A stretch of 6,229 nt of DNA from Candidatus Hydrogenedentota bacterium. GTDB lineage: Bacteria > Hydrogenedentota > Hydrogenedentia > Hydrogenedentales > SLHB01. The position numbers and the translations under genes were made by a program. The notes under the pieces are model-generated. The model was given only the letters and a program-made list of their open reading frames with translations, was not told the DNA's origin and did not search any database. The stretch lies in the NCBI GenBank assembly GCA_026387845.1, contig JAPLKX010000639.1, positions 1 through 6,229 of the forward strand, written 5' to 3'. The first letter of the stretch is position 1, and every line of letters begins with the position of its first letter. Positions 1 through 5,681 of the stretch are shown one piece after another.

Positions 1-40
1 GGGCCTGCAATTCCCGTATGGCGTCAATTGTTCCTAACAT
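1..40 (-). CDS. 5' end of a leftward gene of unknown function (partial)
   Basis: Only the first 13 codons lie in the window, reading MLGTIDAIRELQA, and the frame stays open to the left edge. The start is supported by an AGGAGGA Shine-Dalgarno sequence at 54-48 on the minus strand, 7 nt before the ATG, among the best in the window. Thirteen residues are too few to name a family. They look like the start of an amphipathic helix with no signal peptide. The gene is divergent from the AhpD-like gene at 178, so the two share the 41-177 spacer as an upstream region. The gene call rests on the ribosome-binding site and start codon alone. Confidence 0.6.
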   Translation of the reverse strand, partial: MLGTIDAIRELQA

Positions 41-76
41 GGGCTAGTCCTCCTGAAGTTGTTCCTTTTACCAAAA

Positions 77-91
77 CCCGCCGGAGGCGGG
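77..91. repeat. Short perfect hairpin, triloop, in the divergent spacer
   Basis: CCCGCC (77-82) pairs with GGCGGG (86-91) around the 3-nt loop GGA. On the minus strand the stem is followed by TTTT, so it could act as a weak terminator or attenuator ahead of the gene starting at 40. A second pairing is possible in which GCGG (87-90) pairs with a downstream CCGC. The same layout, a perfect stem with a GGA triloop, recurs at 4855-4873, which suggests a dispersed hairpin family rather than a site specific to this gene. Confidence 0.5.
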
Positions 92-177
92 ATTCATGCC
101 GCGGCTCCAAAACGACTGATGGGCACGCAATATGCTCCCCATGCCCCAAAGCCGCGTGCGAGTGGATGGAGGCCCTT

Positions 178-489
178 ATGCCCGTGAGAAAAGCGTGGTA
201 CCTCGAGAATTCCCCCGAGATCGGCCAGGCGTATGCCGATTTCAGCAAGGCGTGCAACGAGCGGTCCGTTCTAGATGCAAAAACACGAGAACTGCTCATG
301 CTGGTTCTGGCCTGCGCGTTTCGATGCCCCCATTGCACCGAAACCCATATCGTAAAGGCCCTCGATGCCGGCGCCTCAAAACGCGAAGTTACCGAGGCCC
401 TATTAATAGCCGCCATGGAAGCCGCGGGAACCCAGCTCGCCTGGATCAGGGAAGTTTACGAGAAACGGCTCAGTCCCGACCAGGCTTAA
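178..489 (+). CDS. Carboxymuconolactone decarboxylase / AhpD-like family protein
   Basis: This 103-residue protein carries the AhpD/CMD signature CPHCTETH, giving C50, C53 and H57 of the CxxCxxxH motif in the middle of an all-helical fold. In AhpD-type proteins the two cysteines form a redox disulfide and the histidine helps proton relay; true carboxymuconolactone decarboxylases usually lack the cysteine pair. A thiol-peroxidase or disulfide-reductase role is therefore likelier than ring-compound decarboxylation. Its partner and substrate cannot be read from the sequence. Length is typical of the short single-domain members. I chose the ATG at 178 because GGAGG at 168-172 lies 5 nt before it. 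The in-frame ATGs at 166 and 28 lack such a site and would add an unconserved-looking extension. No membrane segment or signal peptide is seen, so it should be cytoplasmic. It appears monocistronic, bounded by a divergent gene and a terminator. Confidence 0.88.
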   Translation: MPVRKAWYLENSPEIGQAYADFSKACNERSVLDAKTRELLMLVLACAFRCPHCTETHIVKALDAGASKREVTEALLIAAMEAAGTQLAWIREVYEKRLSPDQA

Positions 490-575
490 CTCTTCGCCAA
501 TGGCTCGCGGCCGATACCCCGTTCCCTACTGCTTCCTTGAAGTTTCGCCTCATTGACGTGCCCTCCAAGAAAAGT

Positions 576-611
576 CAAGGCGGAACCGCGGCGCACCGTG
601 GTTCCGCCTTG
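576..611. terminator. Long hairpin, likely terminator between the CMD and ferredoxin genes
   Basis: The arms at 576-587 (CAAGGCGGAACC) and 600-611 are perfectly complementary over 12 bp. Four more pairs, including one G-T, close a CGCA tetraloop at 592-595. On the minus strand the stem is followed by ACTTTTCTT, a fair U-tract, so it best suits the ferredoxin transcript coming from the right. On the plus strand only TTGTAAAA follows, so termination of the CMD gene would rely on stem strength alone. The rest of 490-724 shows no gene. Confidence 0.7.
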
Positions 612-724
612 TAAAACTCAGAGATTGTGAATCAATTGAGCGGCACAAAATTGGGTTGTTGATATTGTTGGACTTACAAAGGCGAATACAGCCCTTATTG
701 CCATTTCTTCACAAGCTCTCCGTG

Positions 725-913
725 TTACTCTTCGATGGTGATGGCGTCTGTCGGGCAGGCTTCCATGGCTTCACGGCACGCCGCTTCGGCGCCCGGCGGC
801 ACCTCATCCACTATCACCACCGCCACATCGCCCTGCAATTGAAACACTTCCGGGCAGATTTCGGCGCAAGGCCCGCAGCCCCCGCACAGATCCGGATCCA
901 CCTTTGCCTTCAT
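725..913 (-). CDS. Single [4Fe-4S] cluster ferredoxin
   Basis: This 62-residue acidic electron carrier resembles the Thermotoga maritima/Desulfovibrio gigas type. The N-terminal motif CGGCGPCAEICP gives C10, C13, C16 and C20; C46 and C53 (ACPTDAI) lie near the C terminus. By analogy with that family, C10, C13, C16 and C53 bind one low-potential [4Fe-4S] cluster, while C20 and C46 can form a disulfide. The second cluster motif of 2[4Fe-4S] ferredoxins is absent. The ATG at 913 is chosen because a near-perfect anti-16S match, AAGGAGGTGA, sits just upstream (927-918). A longer reading from 997 has no such site. The gene stands alone, so its redox partner is unknown. Candidates in this kind of bacterium include pyruvate:ferredoxin oxidoreductases and hydrogenases, none of which is in the window. 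Confidence 0.93.
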   Translation of the reverse strand: MKAKVDPDLCGGCGPCAEICPEVFQLQGDVAVVIVDEVPPGAEAACREAMEACPTDAITIEE

Positions 914-917
914 ACGG

Positions 918-927
918 TCACCTCCTT
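918..927 (-). promoter_or_regulatory. Very strong ribosome-binding site of the ferredoxin gene
   Basis: On the minus strand the bases read AAGGAGGTGA, complementary to the 16S rRNA 3' tail over ten positions, with 7 nt between GGAGG and the ATG. It decides the start codon and predicts high translation, as expected for an abundant ferredoxin. Confidence 0.85.
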
Positions 928-1013
928 GGATATTATTGTTCCAAACGCCCCGCCAATCCCCGCACTTCCTGTTATCGGAATATGCCCGGGCCAGCAAATT
1001 TAACAGTCCCTAT

Positions 1014-1043
1014 ATTTTACAGATCCCCGCACGTTGAAAACAA
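1014..1043 (-). promoter_or_regulatory. Possible ferredoxin promoter
   Basis: On the minus strand TTGTTT (1043-1038) and TAAAAT (1019-1014) are 18 bp apart, matching sigma-70-type boxes at 3/6 and 5/6. Transcription would begin near 1007, giving a leader of roughly 93 nt. A 10-bp word, GTGCGGGGAT on the minus strand, lies in the promoter spacer (1023-1032) and again in the leader (956-965), and could be an operator pair. The -35 box is weak. Confidence 0.3.
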
Positions 1044-1057
1044 GGCGCGCGGCGTAG

Positions 1058-1225
1058 GCGTAGGCGCGGTCGTCTCGCCCGCGCCGTCCAGACCACTGGC
1101 TATTGACAACACCCAAGGCAACGGCCCACATGCCGCAGGATTTGAGGTTCTTGTTCCTCAAGACGCTTTGACTAAAGTGGCAGCGGTGGGCGTTGACGGC
1201 GCGGGCGAGACGACCGCGCCTACGC
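1058..1225. repeat. Foldback (MITE-like) repeat with perfect 31-bp inverted arms
   Basis: Bases 1058-1088 are the exact reverse complement of 1195-1225 (31/31), separated by 106 bp. The arm contains GTAGGCGCGGTCGTCT. Just left of the left arm GTAGGC is duplicated (1054-1065). The middle holds a smaller hairpin, TTGAGG...CCTCAA around 1142-1160, but no convincing coding frame. Part of the same arm recurs at the right edge of the window, so this is a dispersed repeat rather than a local operator. Inverted arms with no transposase fit a non-autonomous foldback element. I could not find a clear target-site duplication, so mobility is inferred. Confidence 0.75.
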
Positions 1226-1227
1226 AC

Positions 1228-1236
1228 TGATACAAT
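1228..1236 (+). promoter_or_regulatory. Extended -10 promoter of the sui1-like gene
   Basis: TGATACAAT is a good extended -10 (TGn plus TACAAT, 5/6 to consensus) immediately after the right arm of the foldback repeat. A -35 would lie inside that arm; the best hexamer there, GAGACG at 1207-1212 (18 bp away), is poor. Counting 6-8 nt from the box puts the transcription start at or beside the ATG at 1243, which would give a leaderless mRNA. Confidence 0.5.
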
Positions 1237-1242
1237 GGGGGC

Positions 1243-1617
1243 ATGATAAAGTCCATCGTGCTCGATCCGCCCCCGGGAAACCTCTCGCACAACCCCCTTG
1301 CCGGATTAGGTGGTGCCGTCCCCGAAAACCTACCTCAACACAAAACTGCTCCCGAAACGACCGATCCACCCGCGCCTGCACGCCCATGGGCGGTCGGCAA
1401 AACGCGAAAAGGCGGGTTTGCCCTTTCGATCGAACGCCGCCCTAAGGGTAAACGCGTGACGGTTTTGCGCAACGTTTCGGGTGACGCGGACGCATTGCTC
1501 CGGGAATTGAAGAAACGGTGCGGAGCCGGTGGCGTCGTTCGCGAGGGCGCCATCGAACTGCAGGGCGATCACCAGGCAGCCGTGGTTGAATTCCTAACGC
1601 GCCTACCGAATCGCTGA
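1243..1617 (+). CDS. SUI1/eIF1-family translation factor, YciH-like
   Basis: This 124-residue protein has a SUI1 domain at about 57-122: GGFALSIERRPKGKRVTV (57-74), then a helix, then the family hallmark GAGGVVREGAIELQGDH (94-110). Bacterial homologues of eIF1 (YciH in E. coli, about 108 residues) are thought to bind the small ribosomal subunit and influence start-codon fidelity, often under stress. They are not essential for normal initiation. Residues 1-55 are proline-rich and look disordered, longer than usual. The ATG at 1243 is the only sensible start. No Shine-Dalgarno site lies at a normal distance: the GGGGG at 1237-1241 is 1 nt from the ATG. The foldback repeat lies immediately upstream and the gene ends 98 nt before the oxidoreductase gene, so it is probably its own transcription unit. 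Confidence 0.9.
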   Translation: MIKSIVLDPPPGNLSHNPLAGLGGAVPENLPQHKTAPETTDPPAPARPWAVGKTRKGGFALSIERRPKGKRVTVLRNVSGDADALLRELKKRCGAGGVVREGAIELQGDHQAAVVEFLTRLPNR

Positions 1618-1645
1618 GGATCAATCAGACGTGAGCCCCTCCCGT

Positions 1646-1675
1646 TTGCTTCCCACGGCGGCGGCTGCATAAAAT
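1646..1675 (+). promoter_or_regulatory. Possible promoter for the oxidoreductase-aroB-TPR genes
   Basis: TTGCTT (1646-1651) and TAAAAT (1670-1675) are 18 bp apart, matching sigma-70-type boxes at 3/6 and 5/6. The start would fall near 1682, leaving a leader of about 34 nt that includes the AGGAG ribosome-binding site at 1701-1705. No terminator-like hairpin separates this from the sui1 gene, so read-through is also possible. Confidence 0.35.
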
Positions 1676-1715
1676 AGGCCCCGATAAGACAACCCGTTTC
1701 AGGAGACGTGACAAA

Positions 1716-2747
1716 ATGACCAGGAAAATGCGCGTGGGCATGATTGGCTGCGGGCAGATCGCCAAGATAGTGCACGTCCCGGATTATGCCTTTTGTCCGG
1801 AAGCCGAACTCGTTGCCCTGTGCGACCTTATTCCCGAAAAAGCCCACGCGCTCGCCGACAAATGGGCCCCTGCCGCCGCCATTTACACTGATTACAAGAA
1901 GATGCTGCGGGAAGCCCCGCTCGATGCCGTCACCGTGGCGGTGCCCAATTGGCTTCATGCCCGCATCACAATCGACGCGCTCAGGGCCGGCTGCCACGTC
2001 AACGTCGAAAAACCGATGGCCGCCAGTTCCGCCGAGGCACAGAAAATGATCGACGCCGCCAAGAAAGCCGGCAAACTGCTTAACGTCGATCAAAGCCAGC
2101 GCCTGTTCCCGATACACATCAAAGCCAAGGAAGTGATCGACAGCGGCATCCTGGGCAGGATTCTCCACGTCACCGCCATGTTCGGCCATGAAGGGCCCGA
2201 ATACTGGAGCCCGACCGGCAAATGGTTCTTCAGGAAAAAGGAGGCGCGGTTTGGCGCGATGGCCGACCTCGGCGTGCACAAAGCAGACCTGGTCCGCTAC
2301 CTCACCGGCAAAGAAGTGGGCGAAATCAACGCGTTTTTCGAGCGGCTTGAAAAAAAGAACACTGATGTCGAAGACAATTTCGTCGCCTGCCTGAAATTCA
2401 CCGACGGGACGATCGGCACGCTGGCCGCATCCTGGACCGTCAAGGGCATGGAGGCCAATTACACCATACTCCATTGCGAGAACGGCACGCTCCGCATCGG
2501 CGAAATCCCCGGAAAACCGCTGGTGGCCGAGTTGGTGAAACCCCGGTGCCGCATTAAGTTCGACGTGCCCGAGCCCGTCACCAACTACGCCGACTCCTGG
2601 GGGCTGGACGTAAGCACCGCGTTCGTCCGGGCTGCCATGGGCCTCCAACCGCCCTACTGCCCCGGCGAAGAAGGCAAGAAGTCGCTCGAGGTCATACTGG
2701 CCGCTGAAAAGGCCGCGCTCACAGGGCGCACTGTCAAACTCAAATAG
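1716..2747 (+). CDS. Gfo/Idh/MocA family NAD(P)-dependent oxidoreductase
   Basis: This 343-residue, apparently cytoplasmic enzyme has the normal length and two-domain plan of the family. The N-terminal Rossmann fold (about 5-122) opens with VGMIGCGQIA (G11, G13, A16), which binds the nicotinamide dinucleotide. The conserved EKP motif is E98-K99-P100, where the lysine contacts substrate and cofactor. The C-terminal alpha/beta domain (about 130-343) carries DLGVHKAD (D184, H188), the usual place of the catalytic histidine. Members oxidise or reduce sugars, inositols and related polyols; the substrate cannot be told from these motifs. AGGAG at 1701-1705, 10 nt upstream, supports the ATG at 1716; M5 is a possible alternative. 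It lies 48 nt before aroB, a possible operon. No signal or Tat peptide is present, unlike many secreted members of the family in PVC bacteria. Confidence 0.92.
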   Translation: MTRKMRVGMIGCGQIAKIVHVPDYAFCPEAELVALCDLIPEKAHALADKWAPAAAIYTDYKKMLREAPLDAVTVAVPNWLHARITIDALRAGCHVNVEKPMAASSAEAQKMIDAAKKAGKLLNVDQSQRLFPIHIKAKEVIDSGILGRILHVTAMFGHEGPEYWSPTGKWFFRKKEARFGAMADLGVHKADLVRYLTGKEVGEINAFFERLEKKNTDVEDNFVACLKFTDGTIGTLAASWTVKGMEANYTILHCENGTLRIGEIPGKPLVAELVKPRCRIKFDVPEPVTNYADSWGLDVSTAFVRAAMGLQPPYCPGEEGKKSLEVILAAEKAALTGRTVKLK

Positions 2748-2795
2748 CAACGCGACGTAACGCCGCGCTCCTCAGCGCTGCCAAAGGACTGCGTC

Positions 2796-3914
2796 ATGCA
2801 CACCGTCACCGTGGATCTCGGCGAACGGTCGTATGCCATCTCGATCGGTTCCGGCATTCTGGATCGGTTGCCGGGCGTCCTGTCGCAGGCGCATATGGGC
2901 GGGCCGCTGGCACTGGTGACCGACAGCAACGTCGGGCCGCTCTACGCGGGGCGTGTCCGCGCCCTGTTGAGCGAATATGAAGTTCACATCTGCACCCTGC
3001 CTGCCGGCGAAGATCAGAAACGGCTCAGCCAAATCGAGTGGCTGTGCGGCCGGTTTCTCGAAGGCGGGCTGGACCGGGGCAGCGGGGTGGTGGCACTGGG
3101 CGGCGGCGTTGTGGGCGACGTGGCGGGGTTTGCCGCAGCCACGTTCATGCGCGGCATCCGGTTTGCCCAGATCCCGACCACAGTGGTGGCGCAGGTCGAC
3201 TCGAGCGTCGGCGGAAAAACCGGCGTCAATCATCCGCTCGGCAAGAACACCATCGGCGCGTTCCACCAGCCGTCGGCCGTCCTCGTCGATATGACACTGC
3301 TCGAGACACTGCCGCCCAGGGAGCTTTGCTCGGGGCTGGCCGAGATCGTCAAACACGGCATGATTGCCGATCCCGCCTTGTTTGATTACATGGAAAAGAA
3401 CGCGGAGCCGATTGTGCGCGGCGACCTGGCCGCACTCGAATGGCCCGTGGTCCGTTCTTGCGAAATCAAGGCCGACGTCGTTGCCCAGGACGAGCGCGAG
3501 CAAAACCTTCGAGCCATCCTCAACTACGGCCACACGTTCGGCCACGCCATCGAGTCCGCCACCAGGTACACCCGGTTCCTTCACGGGGAAGCCGTCGCGC
3601 TCGGCATGATCTGCGCCGGTCAACTCGCCGTCGACGCCCGCCTGCTCGATCCCGAGTCCGCCCGCCGCCAGCGCGATTGCCTCCGCGCATGCAGGTTGCC
3701 GGTCGCGTGGCCGGAGGGGTTTGAATCGCCGGCCGCCGTCGACGAGGCCGTCGCTCTTATGAAACACGACAAAAAGGCGCGCGCGGGGGCGCTGCGGTTT
3801 GTCCTGCCCGACCGGATTGGCCACGTCGTTCAGCGGGCGGATATTTCACGGGAACAGGTCCGGAAGGCGTTTGAGGCCCTTCGGCAAATGCCCGCGCCGA
3901 CGCGCGCGACGTAA
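2796..3914 (+). CDS. aroB: 3-dehydroquinate synthase
   Basis: AroB converts DAHP to 3-dehydroquinate, the second step of the shikimate pathway to aromatic amino acids, using NAD+ and a divalent metal. The 372-residue length is normal. The NAD-binding part shows LGGGVVGDVAGFAA (101-114) and PTTVVAQVDSSVGGKTGVN (127-145). Metal ligands are E183, H246 and H263. Aligning by eye to the Aspergillus enzyme, the other active-site residues are present too: R119, D135, K141, K150, N151, K186, K225, R239, N243, H250 and K326. The full set argues for a true dehydroquinate synthase rather than a deoxy-inosose or valiolone synthase of the same superfamily. AAAGGA at 2783-2788, 7 nt upstream, sets the start. 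A small hairpin (GCGCT/AGCGC, 2765-2778) lies in the 48-nt gap behind the oxidoreductase. The next gene begins 11 nt after the stop. Confidence 0.97.
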   Translation: MHTVTVDLGERSYAISIGSGILDRLPGVLSQAHMGGPLALVTDSNVGPLYAGRVRALLSEYEVHICTLPAGEDQKRLSQIEWLCGRFLEGGLDRGSGVVALGGGVVGDVAGFAAATFMRGIRFAQIPTTVVAQVDSSVGGKTGVNHPLGKNTIGAFHQPSAVLVDMTLLETLPPRELCSGLAEIVKHGMIADPALFDYMEKNAEPIVRGDLAALEWPVVRSCEIKADVVAQDEREQNLRAILNYGHTFGHAIESATRYTRFLHGEAVALGMICAGQLAVDARLLDPESARRQRDCLRACRLPVAWPEGFESPAAVDEAVALMKHDKKARAGALRFVLPDRIGHVVQRADISREQVRKAFEALRQMPAPTRAT

Positions 3915-3925
3915 GGAACTACACC

Positions 3926-4750
3926 ATGGCATTTGGGGGCGAGAACGCGGAAAGCTATTACGATGAGGGCCTTACGGCCGTCATGAAAGGCGACGTCAAA
4001 CGGGCCATCGAGTTTTTCATGCGCGCAATCAAGCTGGATTCGTCGTTCCTCATGGCTTACCACCAACTCGGCCGGTGTTTTCTCCGGATCGGCCAGACCG
4101 AGCGCGCGGTCCACGTACTCCAGCAGGTTCTCGCGCGAAAACCAACGCTGATCCCGGCGCGGATCGATCTCGGCTACGCCCTGCTCCAGCACGGCAACAT
4201 ACCCGAGGCACGCGCCCAGTTCAGCCAGGTCGTACAGGTTCAGGCCGATAGCAGCAAGGGCCATCTCGGGCTTGCCCACGTCGAGTTTGAACTGGGCAAC
4301 TGGGCGCAGGCATCTGCCCTCGCCCTCGCCGCCAGAAACCTCGGAAGCGCCAATTTCGCCGTACTGTTCCTGTTGGGAAAAGCCGCCCGGCTCGCCGGAG
4401 ACCGGCCCCTTTCCGACTCCGCCCTTACAGAGGCCCTCGCCCAGATCGAGAAACCCATCGAACTGAATCCCGATGCGCCGGAAGGCCACTACCTTCGCGG
4501 CGAAATCGCGTTTGTGCAGGAACGCTACCTCGACGCCCTCGGCAGTTACAGGGCCGCCGAATCCAGAACCACCGCCGACGCCAGCTATTCCGCGTTCGGC
4601 GAATACTTTACGCGCATCGACGTGCTCGTGAAACAAGGCCTGTGCCTCCAGCGAATGGGCGACAAGGAAGCCGCGAGGGCTATCGGCGCCCGAATCCTGC
4701 AACTCCACCCCGGCCACAAACTGGGAAAGGCGCTCAGCGAACTGAAATAA
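3926..4750 (+). CDS. Tetratricopeptide-repeat protein
   Basis: This 274-residue protein is built almost wholly of TPR helical hairpins. Repeats can be read at about 9-42, 43-76, 77-110 and 111-144, each with the small-residue pattern (L-G at positions 7-8, A at 20 and 27) and often a proline at the end. Less regular repeats follow at about 145-178, 186-219 and 231-264. TPR arrays are protein-binding scaffolds; no catalytic domain, signal peptide or membrane segment is present, so it should be a cytoplasmic adaptor of unknown partner. The ribosome-binding site TAAGGA overlaps the aroB stop codon (3912-3917), 8 nt before the ATG. That points to cotranscription and probably coupled translation with aroB. 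A functional link to the shikimate pathway is not established by this alone. The low-complexity helical content makes distant family assignment unsafe. Confidence 0.85.
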   Translation: MAFGGENAESYYDEGLTAVMKGDVKRAIEFFMRAIKLDSSFLMAYHQLGRCFLRIGQTERAVHVLQQVLARKPTLIPARIDLGYALLQHGNIPEARAQFSQVVQVQADSSKGHLGLAHVEFELGNWAQASALALAARNLGSANFAVLFLLGKAARLAGDRPLSDSALTEALAQIEKPIELNPDAPEGHYLRGEIAFVQERYLDALGSYRAAESRTTADASYSAFGEYFTRIDVLVKQGLCLQRMGDKEAARAIGARILQLHPGHKLGKALSELK

Positions 4751-4806
4751 TTCCGCTGACGCTCCCCATCCGCCTAGAGCATTTTCATCTTAAAATGACG
4801 CTTCAA

Positions 4807-4878
4807 TGTAGACGCGGCATCTTGCCGCGTTGTCGTGACGTGGCTTTCAAGAGCAAGAGGCTGGAAGCCTCTTCTACA
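4807..4878. repeat. Compound palindromic repeat, two triloop hairpins in a short terminal inverted repeat
   Basis: TGTAG (4807-4811) and CTACA (4874-4878) enclose two perfect hairpins. The first is ACGCGGCA, loop TCT, TGCCGCGT (4812-4830). The second is AAGAGGCT, loop GGA, AGCCTCTT (4855-4873). Folded, this gives a three-way junction of 72 nt. It lies 56 nt after the TPR gene and may help end its transcript, but no U-tract follows. A looser inverted repeat (ACGC/GCGT with TTGA/TCAA, about 4889-4922) follows. The layout resembles short interspersed palindromes of the REP or RIME type. Confidence 0.65.
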
Positions 4879-4936
4879 CTCCCTGGTTTTGATTACGCGG
4901 CTTCAACTCATGAGGCGTCTCAACCTTAAAATGGTT

Positions 4937-4971
4937 TAATTTGTAATTTGTCCTTTGTAATTTGTAATTTA
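4937..4971. repeat. Tandem heptamer array, five 7-bp units
   Basis: Five units follow each other without gaps. Three read TAATTTG exactly, the third is TCCTTTG, and the last is TAATTTA. The block is strongly AT-rich within GC-rich DNA and ends 31 nt before the start codon of the gene at 5002. It resembles the short tandemly repeated heptamers described in cyanobacteria and seen in other bacterial spacers. It could also supply an AT-rich promoter region for the downstream gene, but I see no convincing pair of boxes. Confidence 0.8.
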
Positions 4972-5001
4972 CTTACGTTTGGCGCATCTTGGGAGCATCC
5001 T

Positions 5002-5670
5002 ATGAGTGACCTGAATGTGCAGCTTGTGCGGGAGTTTTTCGAACTCAACTCGTTCCGCGTGATGACGCATTGGCAGCAGGACCATATCAAAACGCGGACG
5101 CCCGAGCGCGGCCTCCAACTGTTTGTCGAGAACGCCGCGCCGCCCACCTCCCCGCCCCCGGGGTTTCTCCTTCGGGTGAACGAGGCGGCGTTGCTGAACC
5201 GGGCGGTCGTCGAGGTCCGCGCGTGGCACGCCGACCGGATGTACGTCTCGCACGTCGAGGCCAACCCTGTCCTGTTCGAAGTCGCCAACGAAGAATCGCT
5301 AACGCTCGGGAGAAACTTCTTCGGCGCCGACGATTTCACCACGGTGCTCGTGATCGGCGAGTTGCCCGCATCGCCTGAACCGCGCGAGAAAACGCTGGCC
5401 GCTCTGCGCCAGGGCAACCTCGGCCACGTCATCGAGTTTCCCACCATCCTCTTCGAGTTGCTCGAAAAGGTACACCCCAACGTTTCCTACGCCTCTTCCG
5501 TCACCCTGCAAATGCTGCGGCTGCTGAAACGCTACGATTTCATCCGATACCAGCAGCTCGAACTCCCATTCCCTACCGAGGCCCCCGTCGCATCGTCCGG
5601 CGCTCCAATGCTCGCCGCCGACGCCGGCTTGGACTACGCCGGGCCCGATTACGTTATGGAATTGGACTGA
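5002..5670 (+). CDS. Conserved-looking protein of unknown function with a possible sliding-clamp motif
   Basis: I do not recognise the family of this 222-residue protein. It begins with a probable helix (NVQLVREFFELNSFRVMTHW, 5-24) and continues as alternating predicted strands and helices to about 182. Notable stretches are AVVEVRAWH (68-76), TTVLVIGELP (113-122) and HVIEFPTILFELL (142-154). The helix followed by an E-rich strand faintly recalls nuclease-type alpha/beta folds, but no complete PD-(D/E)XK motif is visible. QLELPF (185-190) follows the folded part and resembles the clamp-binding motif QLxLF/QLxLPL. Residues 191-222 form an Ala/Pro-rich, acidic, probably disordered tail. No signal peptide or membrane segment is seen. 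The start at 5002 follows GGGAG (4991-4995) by 6 nt; an in-frame ATG at 4948 lies inside the heptamer array and has no such site. It is convergent with rnpB. Confidence 0.85.
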   Translation: MSDLNVQLVREFFELNSFRVMTHWQQDHIKTRTPERGLQLFVENAAPPTSPPPGFLLRVNEAALLNRAVVEVRAWHADRMYVSHVEANPVLFEVANEESLTLGRNFFGADDFTTVLVIGELPASPEPREKTLAALRQGNLGHVIEFPTILFELLEKVHPNVSYASSVTLQMLRLLKRYDFIRYQQLELPFPTEAPVASSGAPMLAADAGLDYAGPDYVMELD

Positions 5671-5681
5671 CACCCGCGCGC

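Noticed and set aside
28..177. Longer N terminus for the AhpD-like protein
   Set aside because: The extension covers the spacer hairpin and the other gene's upstream region, with no ribosome-binding site at 28; GGAGG at 168-172 points to the ATG at 178.
1000..1290. 96-codon minus-strand frame running through the foldback repeat
   Set aside because: It crosses both repeat arms, overlaps the sui1 start and shows no family motif. A degraded gene fragment inside the element cannot be excluded, but nothing supports it.
1569..2750. Long open frame (393 codons) on the minus strand across the oxidoreductase gene
   Set aside because: It is antisense to a gene with clear family motifs and ribosome-binding site. 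Long antisense frames are expected in GC-rich coding DNA, and its translation shows no recognisable domain.
2772..3824. 350-codon minus-strand frame across aroB
   Set aside because: Same cause: aroB is certain, and the antisense translation is His/Gly/Ala-rich filler typical of a shadow frame.
2796..3914. 2-deoxy-scyllo-inosose or 2-epi-5-epi-valiolone synthase instead of AroB
   Set aside because: Considered because of the neighbouring Gfo/Idh gene, but every dehydroquinate synthase active-site residue that I could place is conserved.
3830..4717. 295-codon minus-strand frame across the TPR gene
   Set aside because: The plus-strand frame shows regular TPR periodicity and a ribosome-binding site; the antisense frame shows neither.
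4937..4971. CRISPR-like array
   Set aside because: The units are 7 bp with no spacers between them, so this is a simple tandem repeat.
4948..5001. Earlier ATG for the unassigned protein
   Set aside because: It begins inside the heptamer array without a ribosome-binding site; the ATG at 5002 has GGGAG at good spacing.
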